Origin: Exiguobacterium sp. AM39-5BH
GTDB taxonomy: Bacteria > Bacillota > Bacilli > Exiguobacteriales > Exiguobacteriaceae
Direction of reading: 5' to 3'
DNA length: 62,129 bases
Assembly: GCF_003467445.1 (NCBI RefSeq)
Contig: NZ_QSGS01000010.1
Span: 1-62,129 of the forward strand
Below, one piece after another: positions 17,049 through 25,413 of this stretch (the first letter of the stretch is position 1; every line of letters starts with the position of its first letter). The notes beneath the pieces were generated by a model, which was not told the origin of the DNA, did not search any database, and saw nothing but the letters and a program-made list of their open reading frames with translations. The position numbers and the translations under genes are program-made.

Positions 17049-17891
17049 CTAGTCTTTACCCGCGTCTTGTTCTGCCATGACGTTCGATTGATGCGACCCC
17101 TCGACTGCTTCGAGTTGCTCAAGATGATCATAGCCGAGATTTCCATGGGACTGCCAGACGAGAACAATCGCGCTCGTGATGAGTAACAATGTCAGGTGAA
17201 GAAAACCGATCGGGAATGTTTCCAACCCTGTCAATGGAATGAGTGCAAAGCAGACATTGAACATCGTGTGGAGCAAAAACACGGACCACAAGTTCATCGT
17301 CGTGACGTTATAAAGCCAAGATATAACGAAAGTGAACGCGAGAATTGCCATGCCGTATGCCCAGAACGGAATCAAGGATTGCCCGGTCCCGTCCATGAAA
17401 AAAAGTGGGGTATGCCAAATAGCCCAAGTGACACCTACGAACAGACTCGCCTTAATCGGCGTCGTCTTCAATTGGCAAGCGTCGAGCAAGTACCCGCGCC
17501 AACCATACTCTTCTTGAATCGTTCCTCCGACGAACAACATATATAAGAACGTGGGGACGACGAGCCATGGACGTTCTAAGAACAGCGCTTCTTCCCCATC
17601 AGACCACCAGTAGGCGATTAAAAATAGAGCAGGCAGGAAGAAGAGACCAAACATATAAGATTTACCGGTCATCCGCCACTCGAACCCACGTTTCCACAAC
17701 GTCGTGAGACCCTTCCATCCATTCTCTCGGAACGACATATAACTCCCGGCAAGACTCGGACCGAATGCTCCGATCAGCACGATGATTTGAATCGACAACC
17801 CGGTTCCTACATATAATCCCCACCACGTCAGCCAGGAAAATCCGAACGCGATGAGAAGAAACCATACAATTTCTTTCTTTGTCGGGATCAA
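17049..17891 (-). CDS. CPBP family intramembrane glutamic endopeptidase
   Basis: This 280-residue membrane protein has about eight TM helices. The CPBP (Abi) motifs are present: EEYGWRGYLL around residue 126 (catalytic Glu pair), the conserved His in AIWHTPLFF, and HTMFN near the C-terminal side. Family members cleave substrates within the membrane or process prenylated proteins; some act in bacteriocin self-immunity. The start is TTG at 17891 behind AAGGAGGAG. It probably forms an operon with the GNAT gene. The substrate is unknown. Confidence 0.88.
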   Translation of the reverse strand: MIPTKKEIVWFLLIAFGFSWLTWWGLYVGTGLSIQIIVLIGAFGPSLAGSYMSFRENGWKGLTTLWKRGFEWRMTGKSYMFGLFFLPALFLIAYWWSDGEEALFLERPWLVVPTFLYMLFVGGTIQEEYGWRGYLLDACQLKTTPIKASLFVGVTWAIWHTPLFFMDGTGQSLIPFWAYGMAILAFTFVISWLYNVTTMNLWSVFLLHTMFNVCFALIPLTGLETFPIGFLHLTLLLITSAIVLVWQSHGNLGYDHLEQLEAVEGSHQSNVMAEQDAGKD

Positions 17892-18051
17892 TTGTCTCTC
17901 CTCCTTCTATACGTAGTTTACCCACTTTCCAAACGGCTTTTCTATTTCATATAAAAAATATTTTCCACAAGTGAAGCTAAATGATAGATGGACTTTTGTT
18001 TTGCGAGGTATAATTAAACTTATATCAAAATTACATTTTAGCGAGGTACAC

Positions 18052-20409
18052 ATGGAACCAGTAGTCGAACACTCGATGAATCATAATTATTTTCTCGTGA
18101 TTCTGTCTTATATGATCGCCGCCGTTTCCGCTTATGCCGCTATCGAACTAGCACGACGTGTCAATTCAGCCATCCGTTCCGTCCAAAACGTATGGATTTT
18201 GGCCGGTGGAGCGACACTCGGTCTTGGAATTTGGTCGATGCATTTCATCGCCATGTTGGCACATGAAGCGTTACGACCGGTCACTTATTCTGTCCCGCTT
18301 GTCCTGTTGTCTGTCATTATCGCTATCGCCGGCTGTATTTTCGGATTTTTGATTGTCTCACGTCGGACGACGCGTCCTGCTTTGATTGGTGCAGGGCTGT
18401 TAATGGGGACGAGTATCGCAAGTATGCATTATGTAGGAATGGCCGCGCTTCAAGGCGTCGTCACTTCATATAATTCGTGGCTGGCGATGCTGTCGATGTT
18501 AATTGCAATTGGTGCATCGCTCGCCGCCCTGTGGATTGGTTTCTTTTCGAAGTACGCCCGACAAAAGATTAATCTCGAATTAAAAGTGTTGTTCTCCCTG
18601 TTGATGGGTGTCGCCATCTTTGGGATGCATTTTGTCGGCATGATGGCCGCATCTTTTACGTTCGTTGAAGCAGATAGACCTTTCGCCAATGCGATTGAAC
18701 CTTCTCTGCTCGCTTGGCTCGTGACGGCAATCACCATCCTGTTGTTCGCGATTTTCTTCTTGTCGCTCACGCTCGATCGTCATCTTCGCAGACGAGAGTT
18801 CATTCAAGCGACGATTCTTGATTCGACGACGGATGCGGTCGTCACGACGACGAAGGACGGAATGATTCAATATGCCAACACAGCGTTCTATCGCTTGTTC
18901 GATGAAGTCGAAACGGATGCATTCTTCCAAGACTACCATCCGTCGCTCACGATTAATCAACCGTTTCATGAACCAAGACGCGTCGACATCGACGACCGCA
19001 CGATTGAAGTGACGAGTTATCCACTTAAAGGAGAGACGATGGATCAGATGCTTTGGTTCTTACGTGACGTTTCAGAAACGATCGCCTCCCAGCGTCTCAT
19101 CGAACATATGGCGTATCATGACACGCTCACCAATTTGCCAAATCGACATAAGCTCGAACGGATTTTAGCCGAGCATATTCAGATTGAAGACCCGGTCGCT
19201 TGTCTTTACATCGATATCGACCGTTGGCGTTTCTTGAGCGATATGCTCGGGCGTCATGGCTCGGACGAACTGACGATGCAAATCGCCGAGCGCCTGCAAG
19301 TGACCATTCACCCGGATGACATTTTGACACGTGTCGGCTCATCCGAGTTCATCATCTTGTTGTTCGATAAGCGGAGCACGCTCGCTAAACAGAAAGCTGA
19401 GAAGTGTATCAAAGCAATCTCGCAACCGTTCGATATCGACGGGACGACCGTCGAACTGACGATGAGCGCCGGGATCAGCCATTATCCGAAAGATACGAAG
19501 TCGGCCGAGGAGCTCGTGCAATATGCCCGCCTCGCCGTCCACGAATCGAAACGAACCGGAAAGAATCAAATCAAAGAATTCGAAGACGAGTCAAAGCACC
19601 AAATCCTTCGTACCGTCGAAATCGAGAAAGCACTCACTCATGCACTTGACCGGGACGAGTTCACACTTGTGTACCAACCGAAAGTATCCCTCACTCAAAA
19701 CCGGCTCGAAGGTGTCGAGGCGCTTCTCCGTTGGAACAACTGCGAACTCGGCCATGTGGCGCCGACCGACTTCATTCCGATTGCAGAAAACACGGGACTT
19801 ATCCATCCCATCGGCAATTGGGTCATGCGTGAGTCATGCCGAGCCTGGGTCCGGTGGAACAAGTCTGGCGTAAAGCCGTTCACCCTCTCGGTCAACGTCT
19901 CCCCGCTCCAGTTTGCGCGGGAAGATTTCGTCGAGTCGCTTCAGGCCATCTTAGAAGAGACTGGGATGGACCCGATGTTCCTCGAACTCGAAGTGACGGA
20001 GTCGTCGATGCTATCATATGAAGCGTCGACGCGGGAAAAACTCACCCAGCTCCATCAGTTCGGCATCTTGATTTCGCTCGATGATTTCGGAACCGGCTAC
20101 TCGTCGTTCCGTCAATTGCGTGAACTCCCGGTCCAAGTGTTGAAAATCGACCGGTCGTTCATCGTCAATTTGTTCACGGATCGAAACCAGGAAGCCATCG
20201 TCCGCTCGATGATTCAACTTGGCCACAACTTGGGTATGAAAGTACTCATGGAAGGCGTCGAGACATCGGACCAGCTCGAATGGTTACTGAACGAACAGTG
20301 TGATTACGTGCAGGGCTATTACTTCAGCCGTCCACTTCGTGAGAAAGACGTCGTAAAGCACATCAAATCCGTTACTACTTATATCGAGTTCGGGAAGACC
20401 CGAACTTAA
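18052..20409 (+). CDS. MHYT-GGDEF-EAL protein, probable c-di-GMP phosphodiesterase
   Basis: This 785-residue protein has an N-terminal MHYT sensor of seven TM helices with MHFIAMLAHE, MHYVGMAAL and MHFVGMMAA (putative metal-binding), a short PAS-like stretch, then GGDEF and EAL domains. The GGDEF signature is degenerate (GSSEF), so cyclase activity is doubtful. The EAL domain keeps EALLRW, the EVTESS motif, LDDFGTGYSS, LKIDRSF and EGVET, so c-di-GMP hydrolysis is likely. The start at 18052 is chosen for GCGAGGT just upstream; an in-frame ATG at 17971 lacks a site. Architecture resembles B. subtilis DgcW (YkoW). Confidence 0.92.
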   Translation: MEPVVEHSMNHNYFLVILSYMIAAVSAYAAIELARRVNSAIRSVQNVWILAGGATLGLGIWSMHFIAMLAHEALRPVTYSVPLVLLSVIIAIAGCIFGFLIVSRRTTRPALIGAGLLMGTSIASMHYVGMAALQGVVTSYNSWLAMLSMLIAIGASLAALWIGFFSKYARQKINLELKVLFSLLMGVAIFGMHFVGMMAASFTFVEADRPFANAIEPSLLAWLVTAITILLFAIFFLSLTLDRHLRRREFIQATILDSTTDAVVTTTKDGMIQYANTAFYRLFDEVETDAFFQDYHPSLTINQPFHEPRRVDIDDRTIEVTSYPLKGETMDQMLWFLRDVSETIASQRLIEHMAYHDTLTNLPNRHKLERILAEHIQIEDPVACLYIDIDRWRFLSDMLGRHGSDELTMQIAERLQVTIHPDDILTRVGSSEFIILLFDKRSTLAKQKAEKCIKAISQPFDIDGTTVELTMSAGISHYPKDTKSAEELVQYARLAVHESKRTGKNQIKEFEDESKHQILRTVEIEKALTHALDRDEFTLVYQPKVSLTQNRLEGVEALLRWNNCELGHVAPTDFIPIAENTGLIHPIGNWVMRESCRAWVRWNKSGVKPFTLSVNVSPLQFAREDFVESLQAILEETGMDPMFLELEVTESSMLSYEASTREKLTQLHQFGILISLDDFGTGYSSFRQLRELPVQVLKIDRSFIVNLFTDRNQEAIVRSMIQLGHNLGMKVLMEGVETSDQLEWLLNEQCDYVQGYYFSRPLREKDVVKHIKSVTTYIEFGKTRT

Positions 20410-20412
20410 TGA

Positions 20413-20440
20413 GACTGCAGCCCTGCGCTGCAGTTTTTTA
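20413..20440 (+). terminator. terminator of the MHYT-GGDEF-EAL gene
   Basis: ACTGCAGC/GCTGCAGT with a five-base loop is followed by T-run, just after the stop codon. Confidence 0.9.
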
Positions 20441-20532
20441 CACTCGTCTGATTTAGGTGATTGACGCACTTGTCCATCCATGTTGCATCAGGCATGATAA
20501 AGGGACCTATCAGATGAAGTGGAGGATTGGTC

Positions 20533-20868
20533 ATGAATATCGTCTTTCTCGTCATCGGTATCATCTTCTCGACCGCATCGAAATGGCTACAAATTGAAGG
20601 GAAAAGTGAGATTGGAGATTCCCTCGTGTTTCCGGCCGCCTTTTTCTTGGCGCTCGCTCTCTTGTTCAGCTTCCCATTCTTTCATGGATGGTGGGACGAC
20701 CCGTCTCTCCGTCCAAAATCGTATCGCTTTGCCGGACTTGTTGCCGGTGGCGTGTTGTCCTTTCAACTCTTCGCCTGGCTTCTGTTCGGACAAGGGGAAT
20801 GGCTCGGAGCGCTTTTCCTCATCCCGTTCCTCATCTGTCTCTACTTCGTCATCCATACGTTTAAATGA
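20533..20868 (+). CDS. hypothetical membrane protein
   Basis: This protein of about 111 residues is almost entirely hydrophobic, with four likely TM helices (for example AAFFLALALLFSFPFF and GALFLIPFLICLYFVI). The start ATG at 20533 is preceded by GGAGG at seven bases. No family was recognised. It stands alone with its own terminator. Confidence 0.75.
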   Translation: MNIVFLVIGIIFSTASKWLQIEGKSEIGDSLVFPAAFFLALALLFSFPFFHGWWDDPSLRPKSYRFAGLVAGGVLSFQLFAWLLFGQGEWLGALFLIPFLICLYFVIHTFK

Positions 20869-20902
20869 AAAAAGGGAGCGCCTAGGCGTTCCTCTTTTTT
20901 AA
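20868..20902. terminator. bidirectional terminator
   Basis: An A-run, the stem GAGCGCC/GGCGTTC and a T-run lie between two convergent genes, covering both stops. Confidence 0.8.
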
Positions 20903-21657
20903 AAGATGTCGAGGTCAAGTAACACCCCATAATGATCACTCGGTAACACACCGCCCTCCGTGACGGACGTCTTTCCAAACACGTCCACTTTCGAGATAAA
21001 GGGGACGCTCCCTTCGTTGTGACGCAATAACATCCAATCATAGCGTGCCGGTTGTTTCTGCAAAGAATCCTGCTTCAAGTACGGGTTATGTACATAGTCC
21101 AGCGTCGGTTCGTCCCCACCACGACCACGCATGGCGACATCGATCCAACGATGTGCGGTCAAGTCACGATAGATTTCCGACTGTGGATTGTCATTGAAGT
21201 CCCCGCATAACAGCTCGTAACGTTCTCCCGCACCGATCCATTCGCGGACCGCTTGCACTTGCGCTTCTCGGATGTCCGGCGACCGCCAATTCAAATGGAC
21301 GTTCGTCAGCCCGAACGTGTGACCTGCTGCTCGGAACGTCACCCGCATCGCACAGTAATTCGCCTCTTCCATCTTGTGGTGCCAAATCGCATCGCTCGTA
21401 TCGAGCGGAATGTGACTTAAGACAGCGAGCCCTTCATCGGGTGAGTCCGGATAGGCGAGAAACACATAAAATCGATAGCCCGTTTCGTTGGCGATCTGCT
21501 CGGCTACACGGATGCCTTGCTCCCCTTCCACATACGTTCTAACTTCTTGAAGCGCCAGCACATCGGCGTTAATCCTCTTCACCGTGGCACAGATCGATGC
21601 GATCCGCTCCGGCCAACATGTCGGATTGTTCCAGAGGTTGAACGTCGCAATCCTCAT
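20899..21657 (-). CDS. endonuclease/exonuclease/phosphatase family protein
   Basis: This 252-residue protein has the EEP fold. Visible motifs are MRIATFNLWN at the N-terminus, ADVLALQEVR (metal-binding Glu), TNVHLNWRS (His), LLCGDFNDNP (Asp/Asn) and the final LPSDHYGVLLDL (catalytic His). Members hydrolyse phosphodiester or phosphomonoester bonds; the substrate is unknown. The ATG overlaps the stop of the upstream kinase remnant (ATGA), placing it last in the transcript that begins near 24 kb. All catalytic positions are intact. Confidence 0.9.
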   Translation of the reverse strand: MRIATFNLWNNPTCWPERIASICATVKRINADVLALQEVRTYVEGEQGIRVAEQIANETGYRFYVFLAYPDSPDEGLAVLSHIPLDTSDAIWHHKMEEANYCAMRVTFRAAGHTFGLTNVHLNWRSPDIREAQVQAVREWIGAGERYELLCGDFNDNPQSEIYRDLTAHRWIDVAMRGRGGDEPTLDYVHNPYLKQDSLQKQPARYDWMLLRHNEGSVPFISKVDVFGKTSVTEGGVLPSDHYGVLLDLDIF

Positions 21658-22079
21658 GTACTGGCTCCGCTTTGATGCACATCTGTCAGCACGAATTGTT
21701 CACTTTCTTGAAGCTGTTGAATCGTCTCGCTCAACTCACTTTCCGTGTTGTCCAAGTAGTAGCGGTCCGGTGCACCCGAACTTAGAAACTCGTTCCGCAA
21801 TATGAGGACCCGTTCCCCCATCTGCACATCGCTCGGCCGGTGTTGATCACGTCGGACGTGAACGTCTTGCTCCGCCCACAGGATGACGTAGCGCACTTCG
21901 AGGGCCTGCTCGATCCAGTGGGCCGTGTAACGCTTCACGTCATGCCAAAAGGCGACCCAGTCGACGACGACGTCATAACCTGCCTCAAGAAAATTTTCGG
22001 TCAACGCTACGATGTTCTTCCACACGAGGTCGTTCGCCCGCTCAGACTCCCAAGGTCTTTCACGCCCGGATACCGTCAT
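21654..22079 (-). pseudogene. P-loop kinase-like protein lacking its N-terminal part
   Basis: The 141-residue product begins RPWESERANDLVWKNIVALT and continues DVVVDWVAFW and RYVILWAEQD, which reads like the middle and end of a small P-loop nucleotide kinase. The Walker A region that should lie upstream is absent. Instead the DNA upstream encodes the start of an unrelated small membrane protein (22186-22076). This looks like the right side of a deletion junction near 22080. The ATG overlaps the upstream TGA (ATATGA), so it might still be translated, but kinase activity is unlikely. The family assignment is from sequence flavour only. Confidence 0.65.
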
Positions 22080-22186
22080 ATGGAGAAAAAGAGAAGCGCG
22101 GCAAACACCGCTGACAAGAATACTTGTGTGGAATGCTTTCTCTGATCGAACGCCGTCAATTCACGCATTTGGCTCCGTTTATCCAT
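22076..22186 (-). pseudogene. N-terminal remnant of a small four-TM family protein
   Basis: The 36-codon frame starts at ATG 22186 behind AAAGGAG at seven bases and overlaps the stop of the previous gene. It encodes a charged N-terminus (MDKRSQMRELTAFDQRKH) and one TM segment (VFLSAVFAALLFFSI), then stops. This is what the first 36 residues of the neighbouring paralogous membrane proteins look like, so I read it as a fifth paralog cut off by the deletion that also removed the start of the kinase gene. It could alternatively be a genuine single-span miniprotein. Confidence 0.6.
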
Positions 22187-22688
22187 GACCTTGCTCCTTT
22201 TCGATGTCGCGGGCTTCGCGAATCAGTTTTAAATCCTCTCCCGTCAAATAATGACCGTCATGCTTTTGGATGATGCGGTCGAGCCATCTGCCGAAAAAGG
22301 CAGCTCCCCAGAAAAAGGCTTGCGACAACAAGAACGCCTGGAACGTCTGCGGTTGTGGCGTCTCATAAAACACGACGATCCCGTAATATCCGATCGCACT
22401 AAACCCAATCAAATAAACCGTGTACCGCAGCGTGAGCAGCTTTCGTGCTGTTTCGTTTTTCACGAACCGAAGCCACATGAGGAATCGAGTCGTTTCGATG
22501 CTGAGCAACATAGCGAAAACCACCAATAAGAGCACAAGGATAAATGAATCGGGCATGTCCCAGTACGATGCGTAAACGAGCATCCCCACGATTGCAGAGA
22601 CAACGAAGACACCAAAGCCCCAAGCGGTCCACTTTTCAAATCGAAGGATCGTATCAATTTGTTGTTTCGATTGTGGTGACAGTTCCAT
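22179..22688 (-). CDS. small membrane protein, paralogous family (cluster 1, member 4)
   Basis: This 169-residue protein has a charged N-terminal helix (ELSPQSKQQIDTILRFEK), two TM helices, a basic central loop (TTRFLMWLRFVKNETARKLL), two further TM helices and a charged tail in which DGHYLTGEDL takes the place of the IDPEHVT motif. The ATG directly abuts the TGA of the previous gene, and GAAAGGATG precedes it. It belongs to a family with about fourteen further copies in this window and no function I recognise. Localisation in the cell membrane with both ends inside is predicted from charge. Confidence 0.75.
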   Translation of the reverse strand: MELSPQSKQQIDTILRFEKWTAWGFGVFVVSAIVGMLVYASYWDMPDSFILVLLLVVFAMLLSIETTRFLMWLRFVKNETARKLLTLRYTVYLIGFSAIGYYGIVVFYETPQPQTFQAFLLSQAFFWGAAFFGRWLDRIIQKHDGHYLTGEDLKLIREARDIEKEQGHG

Positions 22689-23132
22689 TCAACTCATCCT
22701 TTCGATGACTTCATCATATGTCGGTATATCGGGATCATACTGTTTCAATTGACGCGCAATGATGCGGGAACGATATTTTTCAGTCAAACCCCAAATCCCA
22801 AATAGAAATCCAATTCTAAATCCAAGCGACTCCGTTGTGAGTAAGGTCGTCATGAACGTACCCATCAGTATTGCGCTAATCCACGTGTCCGCGTATTCGA
22901 CTTGCAACCACCGTAAGCTTTTCGGATGCGTCGAGAAGTGCCGAAAGAGGCGGTATTGTGTATGCCCCATGAAAATCAGAAACAGCGCCACGGACCACAT
23001 TAAAGGAATCAACAACATCTTTTCGAATAGAAGGGCCACAATCATAGATAGGATATAGAGGACTAGTACTGGTACACCGATTCGTCGGATTCGCTTCACC
23101 CATCGGACTTCTTGTTGAATCTGATTCTCCAT
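22689..23132 (-). CDS. small membrane protein, paralogous family (cluster 1, member 3)
   Basis: This 147-residue protein has a charged N-terminus (ENQIQQEVRWVKRIRR), TM pair, central loop YRLFRHFSTHPKSLRWLQ, second TM pair, and a C-terminal tail with YDPDIPTYDEVIERM, a divergent form of the family tail. GAGGGGGTGAG precedes the ATG. It lies four bases from the next family gene. It is a divergent member of the set seen at 41.8-44.7, 48.2-50.6 and 54.3 kb. Confidence 0.75.
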   Translation of the reverse strand: MENQIQQEVRWVKRIRRIGVPVLVLYILSMIVALLFEKMLLIPLMWSVALFLIFMGHTQYRLFRHFSTHPKSLRWLQVEYADTWISAILMGTFMTTLLTTESLGFRIGFLFGIWGLTEKYRSRIIARQLKQYDPDIPTYDEVIERMS

Positions 23133-23136
23133 CCGC

Positions 23137-23565
23137 TCACCCCCTCAGCTGTTCATATGTAGGACGCCACACATCCTCTTCTTTCATCCGCTTCTCGATT
23201 CGTATCGTCAGCCACCCGGCCACGCCCAAAATCAGAACCCCACCGATATATGCTGCATTCGACTCAAACAACTCTCCGCCATTGATGGCGATAAAGAAGG
23301 CAATCGTATTGAAGCAGTCACTCCAGAGTTGTTGACGATAGCGATGCGCCAATGGCGGATTCAATGTCCGCCGCATCCTATACCGTCGCATGTACATGAC
23401 ATTGACGGGGACGAGCGCTAGTCCGGTATAGAGAATCCCCCAAAACAGATGATTCGTCCATGATATAACTGGAAAGACGACGGTCAACAAGACACCGACG
23501 ATTCCAAAGATGAGTTGTTGGAACGAACGAAGCCACGCCCGTTCCTGATCGATTCGTTCATTCAT
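23137..23565 (-). CDS. small membrane protein, paralogous family (cluster 1, member 2)
   Basis: This 142-residue protein has an N-terminal charged segment NERIDQERAWLRSFQQL, two TM helices, an arginine-rich central loop (YMRRYRMRRTLNPPLAHRYR), two more TM helices and a short tail ending PTYEQLRG. The ATG overlaps the TGA of member 1 (ATGA) and follows GGAGGAAG. The function is unknown. Confidence 0.75.
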   Translation of the reverse strand: MNERIDQERAWLRSFQQLIFGIVGVLLTVVFPVISWTNHLFWGILYTGLALVPVNVMYMRRYRMRRTLNPPLAHRYRQQLWSDCFNTIAFFIAINGGELFESNAAYIGGVLILGVAGWLTIRIEKRMKEEDVWRPTYEQLRG

Positions 23566-23969
23566 CGTGCTTCCTCCAGCTCGAGGGCGCGCAACATCGG
23601 GTCATGCGCTTGTAGCACCCGGTTCAAACGACGTGAGACGACTTCGGCAATGGTTCCCCAGATGACGACCGCGAACGCCCAATAGATGTTGTCGCGACTA
23701 AAAATCAATAAACCACCGACCATGACGACAAGCACGCTCGTATTGACGATGTCGTACACCAACTGCCAGTGGAGTAGCTTTTGGGCAGCTGACTCAATCA
23801 AAAACGACCGTCTCATCCGATATTTCGCCACGTCTGAAACGAGCAGGGCGACGCCGACCAGGCCGAGCGGGACGGTAATCCACGTTGCCCGTCCAAAAAA
23901 CATGAAAGCGAACGTCAGGATGACCACCACCAATAAGACGTACCCGATGCGTGTATGCCGTTGCTCCAT
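23562..23969 (-). CDS. small membrane protein, paralogous family (cluster 1, member 1)
   Basis: This 135-residue protein has four TM helices and central loop KYRMRRSFLIESAAQKLL; the tail is acidic (ALELEEAR). The ATG at 23969 has only a poor ribosome site. A much better one (GAGGAGGAGAAGG) sits before an ATG at 24004 that opens a different frame encoding a charged MAQSVRMERERE, exactly what the family N-terminus looks like. A one-base deletion between 23970 and 23990 would explain this, so the true protein may be about 12 residues longer. It is first in the cluster, behind an ECF-like promoter. Confidence 0.7.
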   Translation of the reverse strand: MEQRHTRIGYVLLVVVILTFAFMFFGRATWITVPLGLVGVALLVSDVAKYRMRRSFLIESAAQKLLHWQLVYDIVNTSVLVVMVGGLLIFSRDNIYWAFAVVIWGTIAEVVSRRLNRVLQAHDPMLRALELEEAR

Positions 23970-24037
23970 TCTCGTTCCCGTTCCATTCGAACTGATTGTG
24001 CCATATCCTTCTCCTCCTCAACTCTTCTCCTTTTCTA

Positions 24038-24062
24038 TACGAAACCCTTTCAAATTCGTTTC
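24038..24062 (-). promoter_or_regulatory. ECF-sigma-like promoter of membrane-family cluster 1
   Basis: Reading leftward, GAAAC at 24062-24058 and CGTA at 24041-24038 are separated by exactly 16 bases, matching the known TGAAAC-N16-CGTA form of Bacillus sigma-W-type promoters (here CGAAAC). It lies about 70 bases before the first gene. Similar elements precede two other clusters of the same family. Confidence 0.6.
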
Positions 24063-24166
24063 GCCATTTTCAAGGATTCTCTTCACAATCGTTCGACGTT
24101 TTTCAACAAATGCCGAAGGATTGTCGTACATCAATCTATAATTTCTGATATACTGATAGCGTATTC

Positions 24167-24182
24167 ATACCTACAAATTTTG
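24167..24182 (+). promoter_or_regulatory. putative GntR operator upstream of its own gene
   Basis: ATACCTACAAATTTTG lies 21 bases before the GntR start. The same motif with two changes (ATACCTATGAATTTTG) lies before the PTS genes at 25023-25038. A motif shared only by regulator and target suggests the binding site; it is not proven. Confidence 0.45.
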
Positions 24183-24203
24183 TTGCGAAAGGTGCAGAAA
24201 ATC

Positions 24204-24914
24204 ATGGGTCCAAAGTATAAGCAAGTCGCTGAACAGATTGAGACGGATATTATGAATCACGTCTATCAACATACGAACAAACTCCTCACCGAGGAAGAAT
24301 ACGCCACGAAATACGGCGTCAGCCGCAACACGATCCGAAAAGCGATCGAGATTCTTGTCAATAAAGGCTACGTCTATCAAGTGCAAGGGAGCGGTGTCTT
24401 CGTCCGTGACCATTATATGAGCGATTATGTGAACCTCGAGAAGTTGCAAGGTCTCACGAGTGACTTCAGTGGACGGAAAGTCGAGACGTGCGTCCTAGAT
24501 TTCGAATCGACGACAGCGAACGATGAAGTGGCCGAGCGGATGAAGTGTGATATCGGCACACCCGTCTATTACGTCAAACGCCTTCGTCTCGTCGATGACC
24601 ATCCGTTCTCGGTCGAGGATTCGTATTTCCGGAAAGACCTTGTCGTCTATCTCGATCGGAACATCACCGAGAAGTCGATTTACAACTACTTCCGCAACGA
24701 CCAAAAACTCGCCATTGGTTTCGCCGATCGTGTCATTTACGCCGACTTTTTGAACGCAGAAGATGCCAAACTACTCGGGTTGAACGAAAACGATCCGGCC
24801 CTCCTCGTCGACAACACCGTCTATTTGACAAACGGTCAAATCTTCGACGTATCGCGCTCGACACATCATTTCCGTCATGTGAAGATGCTCAAAGTCTCAA
24901 ACGTCAAGTCCTAA
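24204..24914 (+). CDS. GntR family regulator with UTRA effector domain
   Basis: This 236-residue protein has an N-terminal winged helix of GntR type (KYKQVAEQIETDIM, then YGVSRNTIRKAIEILVNKGY) and a C-terminal UTRA domain, which binds phosphosugars or related effectors in HutC/FarR-type regulators (RLRLVDDHPFSVEDSYF, ending VSRSTHHFRHVKML). The start at 24204 is chosen for GAAAGGTG nine bases upstream; the frame is open further but unsupported. It directly precedes PTS genes in the same direction and probably controls them and itself through the shared ATACCTA motif. Confidence 0.9.
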   Translation: MGPKYKQVAEQIETDIMNHVYQHTNKLLTEEEYATKYGVSRNTIRKAIEILVNKGYVYQVQGSGVFVRDHYMSDYVNLEKLQGLTSDFSGRKVETCVLDFESTTANDEVAERMKCDIGTPVYYVKRLRLVDDHPFSVEDSYFRKDLVVYLDRNITEKSIYNYFRNDQKLAIGFADRVIYADFLNAEDAKLLGLNENDPALLVDNTVYLTNGQIFDVSRSTHHFRHVKMLKVSNVKS

Positions 24915-24949
24915 ACGCGCTCGAGAGATTGTTCTCGTGTGCGTTTTTT
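24913..24949 (+). terminator. terminator of the GntR gene
   Basis: ACGC and CGAGA arms pair with TCTCG and GCGT, followed by TTTTTT. It separates the regulator from the PTS transcript. Confidence 0.8.
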
Positions 24950-25022
24950 ATGTTCGCATTTCGGGCAAAAAGAAAGGGTTTACATGTAAGTGGTATCGTG
25001 CACTATCATCTTTTTACAATTT

Positions 25023-25038
25023 ATACCTATGAATTTTG
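25023..25038 (+). promoter_or_regulatory. putative GntR operator upstream of PTS genes
   Basis: ATACCTATGAATTTTG differs at two of 16 positions from the element before the GntR gene. It lies 27 bases before the PTS IIA start, a position where a bound repressor would block transcription. A possible promoter (TTTACA near 24978) lies upstream. Confidence 0.45.
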
Positions 25039-25065
25039 GTTATCCATACAAAAAAGAGAGATAAT

Positions 25066-25413
25066 ATGGTTTCTGAAACAATTGAAATTACTCCCAAAGA
25101 TATCTTCGATTTAATCGCCCTTTCAGGCGACGCGAAAGCAAGCTATCATCATGCGATGCTGTTGATGCAAGAAGGCAAAGCAGAAGAAGCGGCTGAAGCG
25201 GTCAAAGCTGGTGACGCGACATTAAAAGAAGCACACGCCATCCAGACGAAATTCGTCACACTCGAGGCACAAGGGAAAACGGCTACAGTCGGAGTCCTCA
25301 TGGTGCACGCGCAAGACCACTTAATGAACACGATTCTCGTCAAAGAGATGCTCGGCTATATGATGAACATGCAAAACGAAATCAACCAATTGAAAGGAAT
25401 GGATCAAAAATGA
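25066..25413 (+). CDS. PTS lactose/cellobiose-type IIA component
   Basis: This 115-residue cytosolic phosphocarrier receives phosphate from HPr and passes it to IIB. Family features include FDLIALSGDAKASYHHAMLL, AAEAVKAGDATLKEAHAIQT and the active-site region VLMVHAQDHLMNTILV, where the phosphorylatable His lies. The length is normal for the family. It overlaps the next gene (ATGATGA). The matching IIB and IIC are damaged (next entry), so this copy probably has no working transporter at this locus. Confidence 0.9.
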   Translation: MVSETIEITPKDIFDLIALSGDAKASYHHAMLLMQEGKAEEAAEAVKAGDATLKEAHAIQTKFVTLEAQGKTATVGVLMVHAQDHLMNTILVKEMLGYMMNMQNEINQLKGMDQK

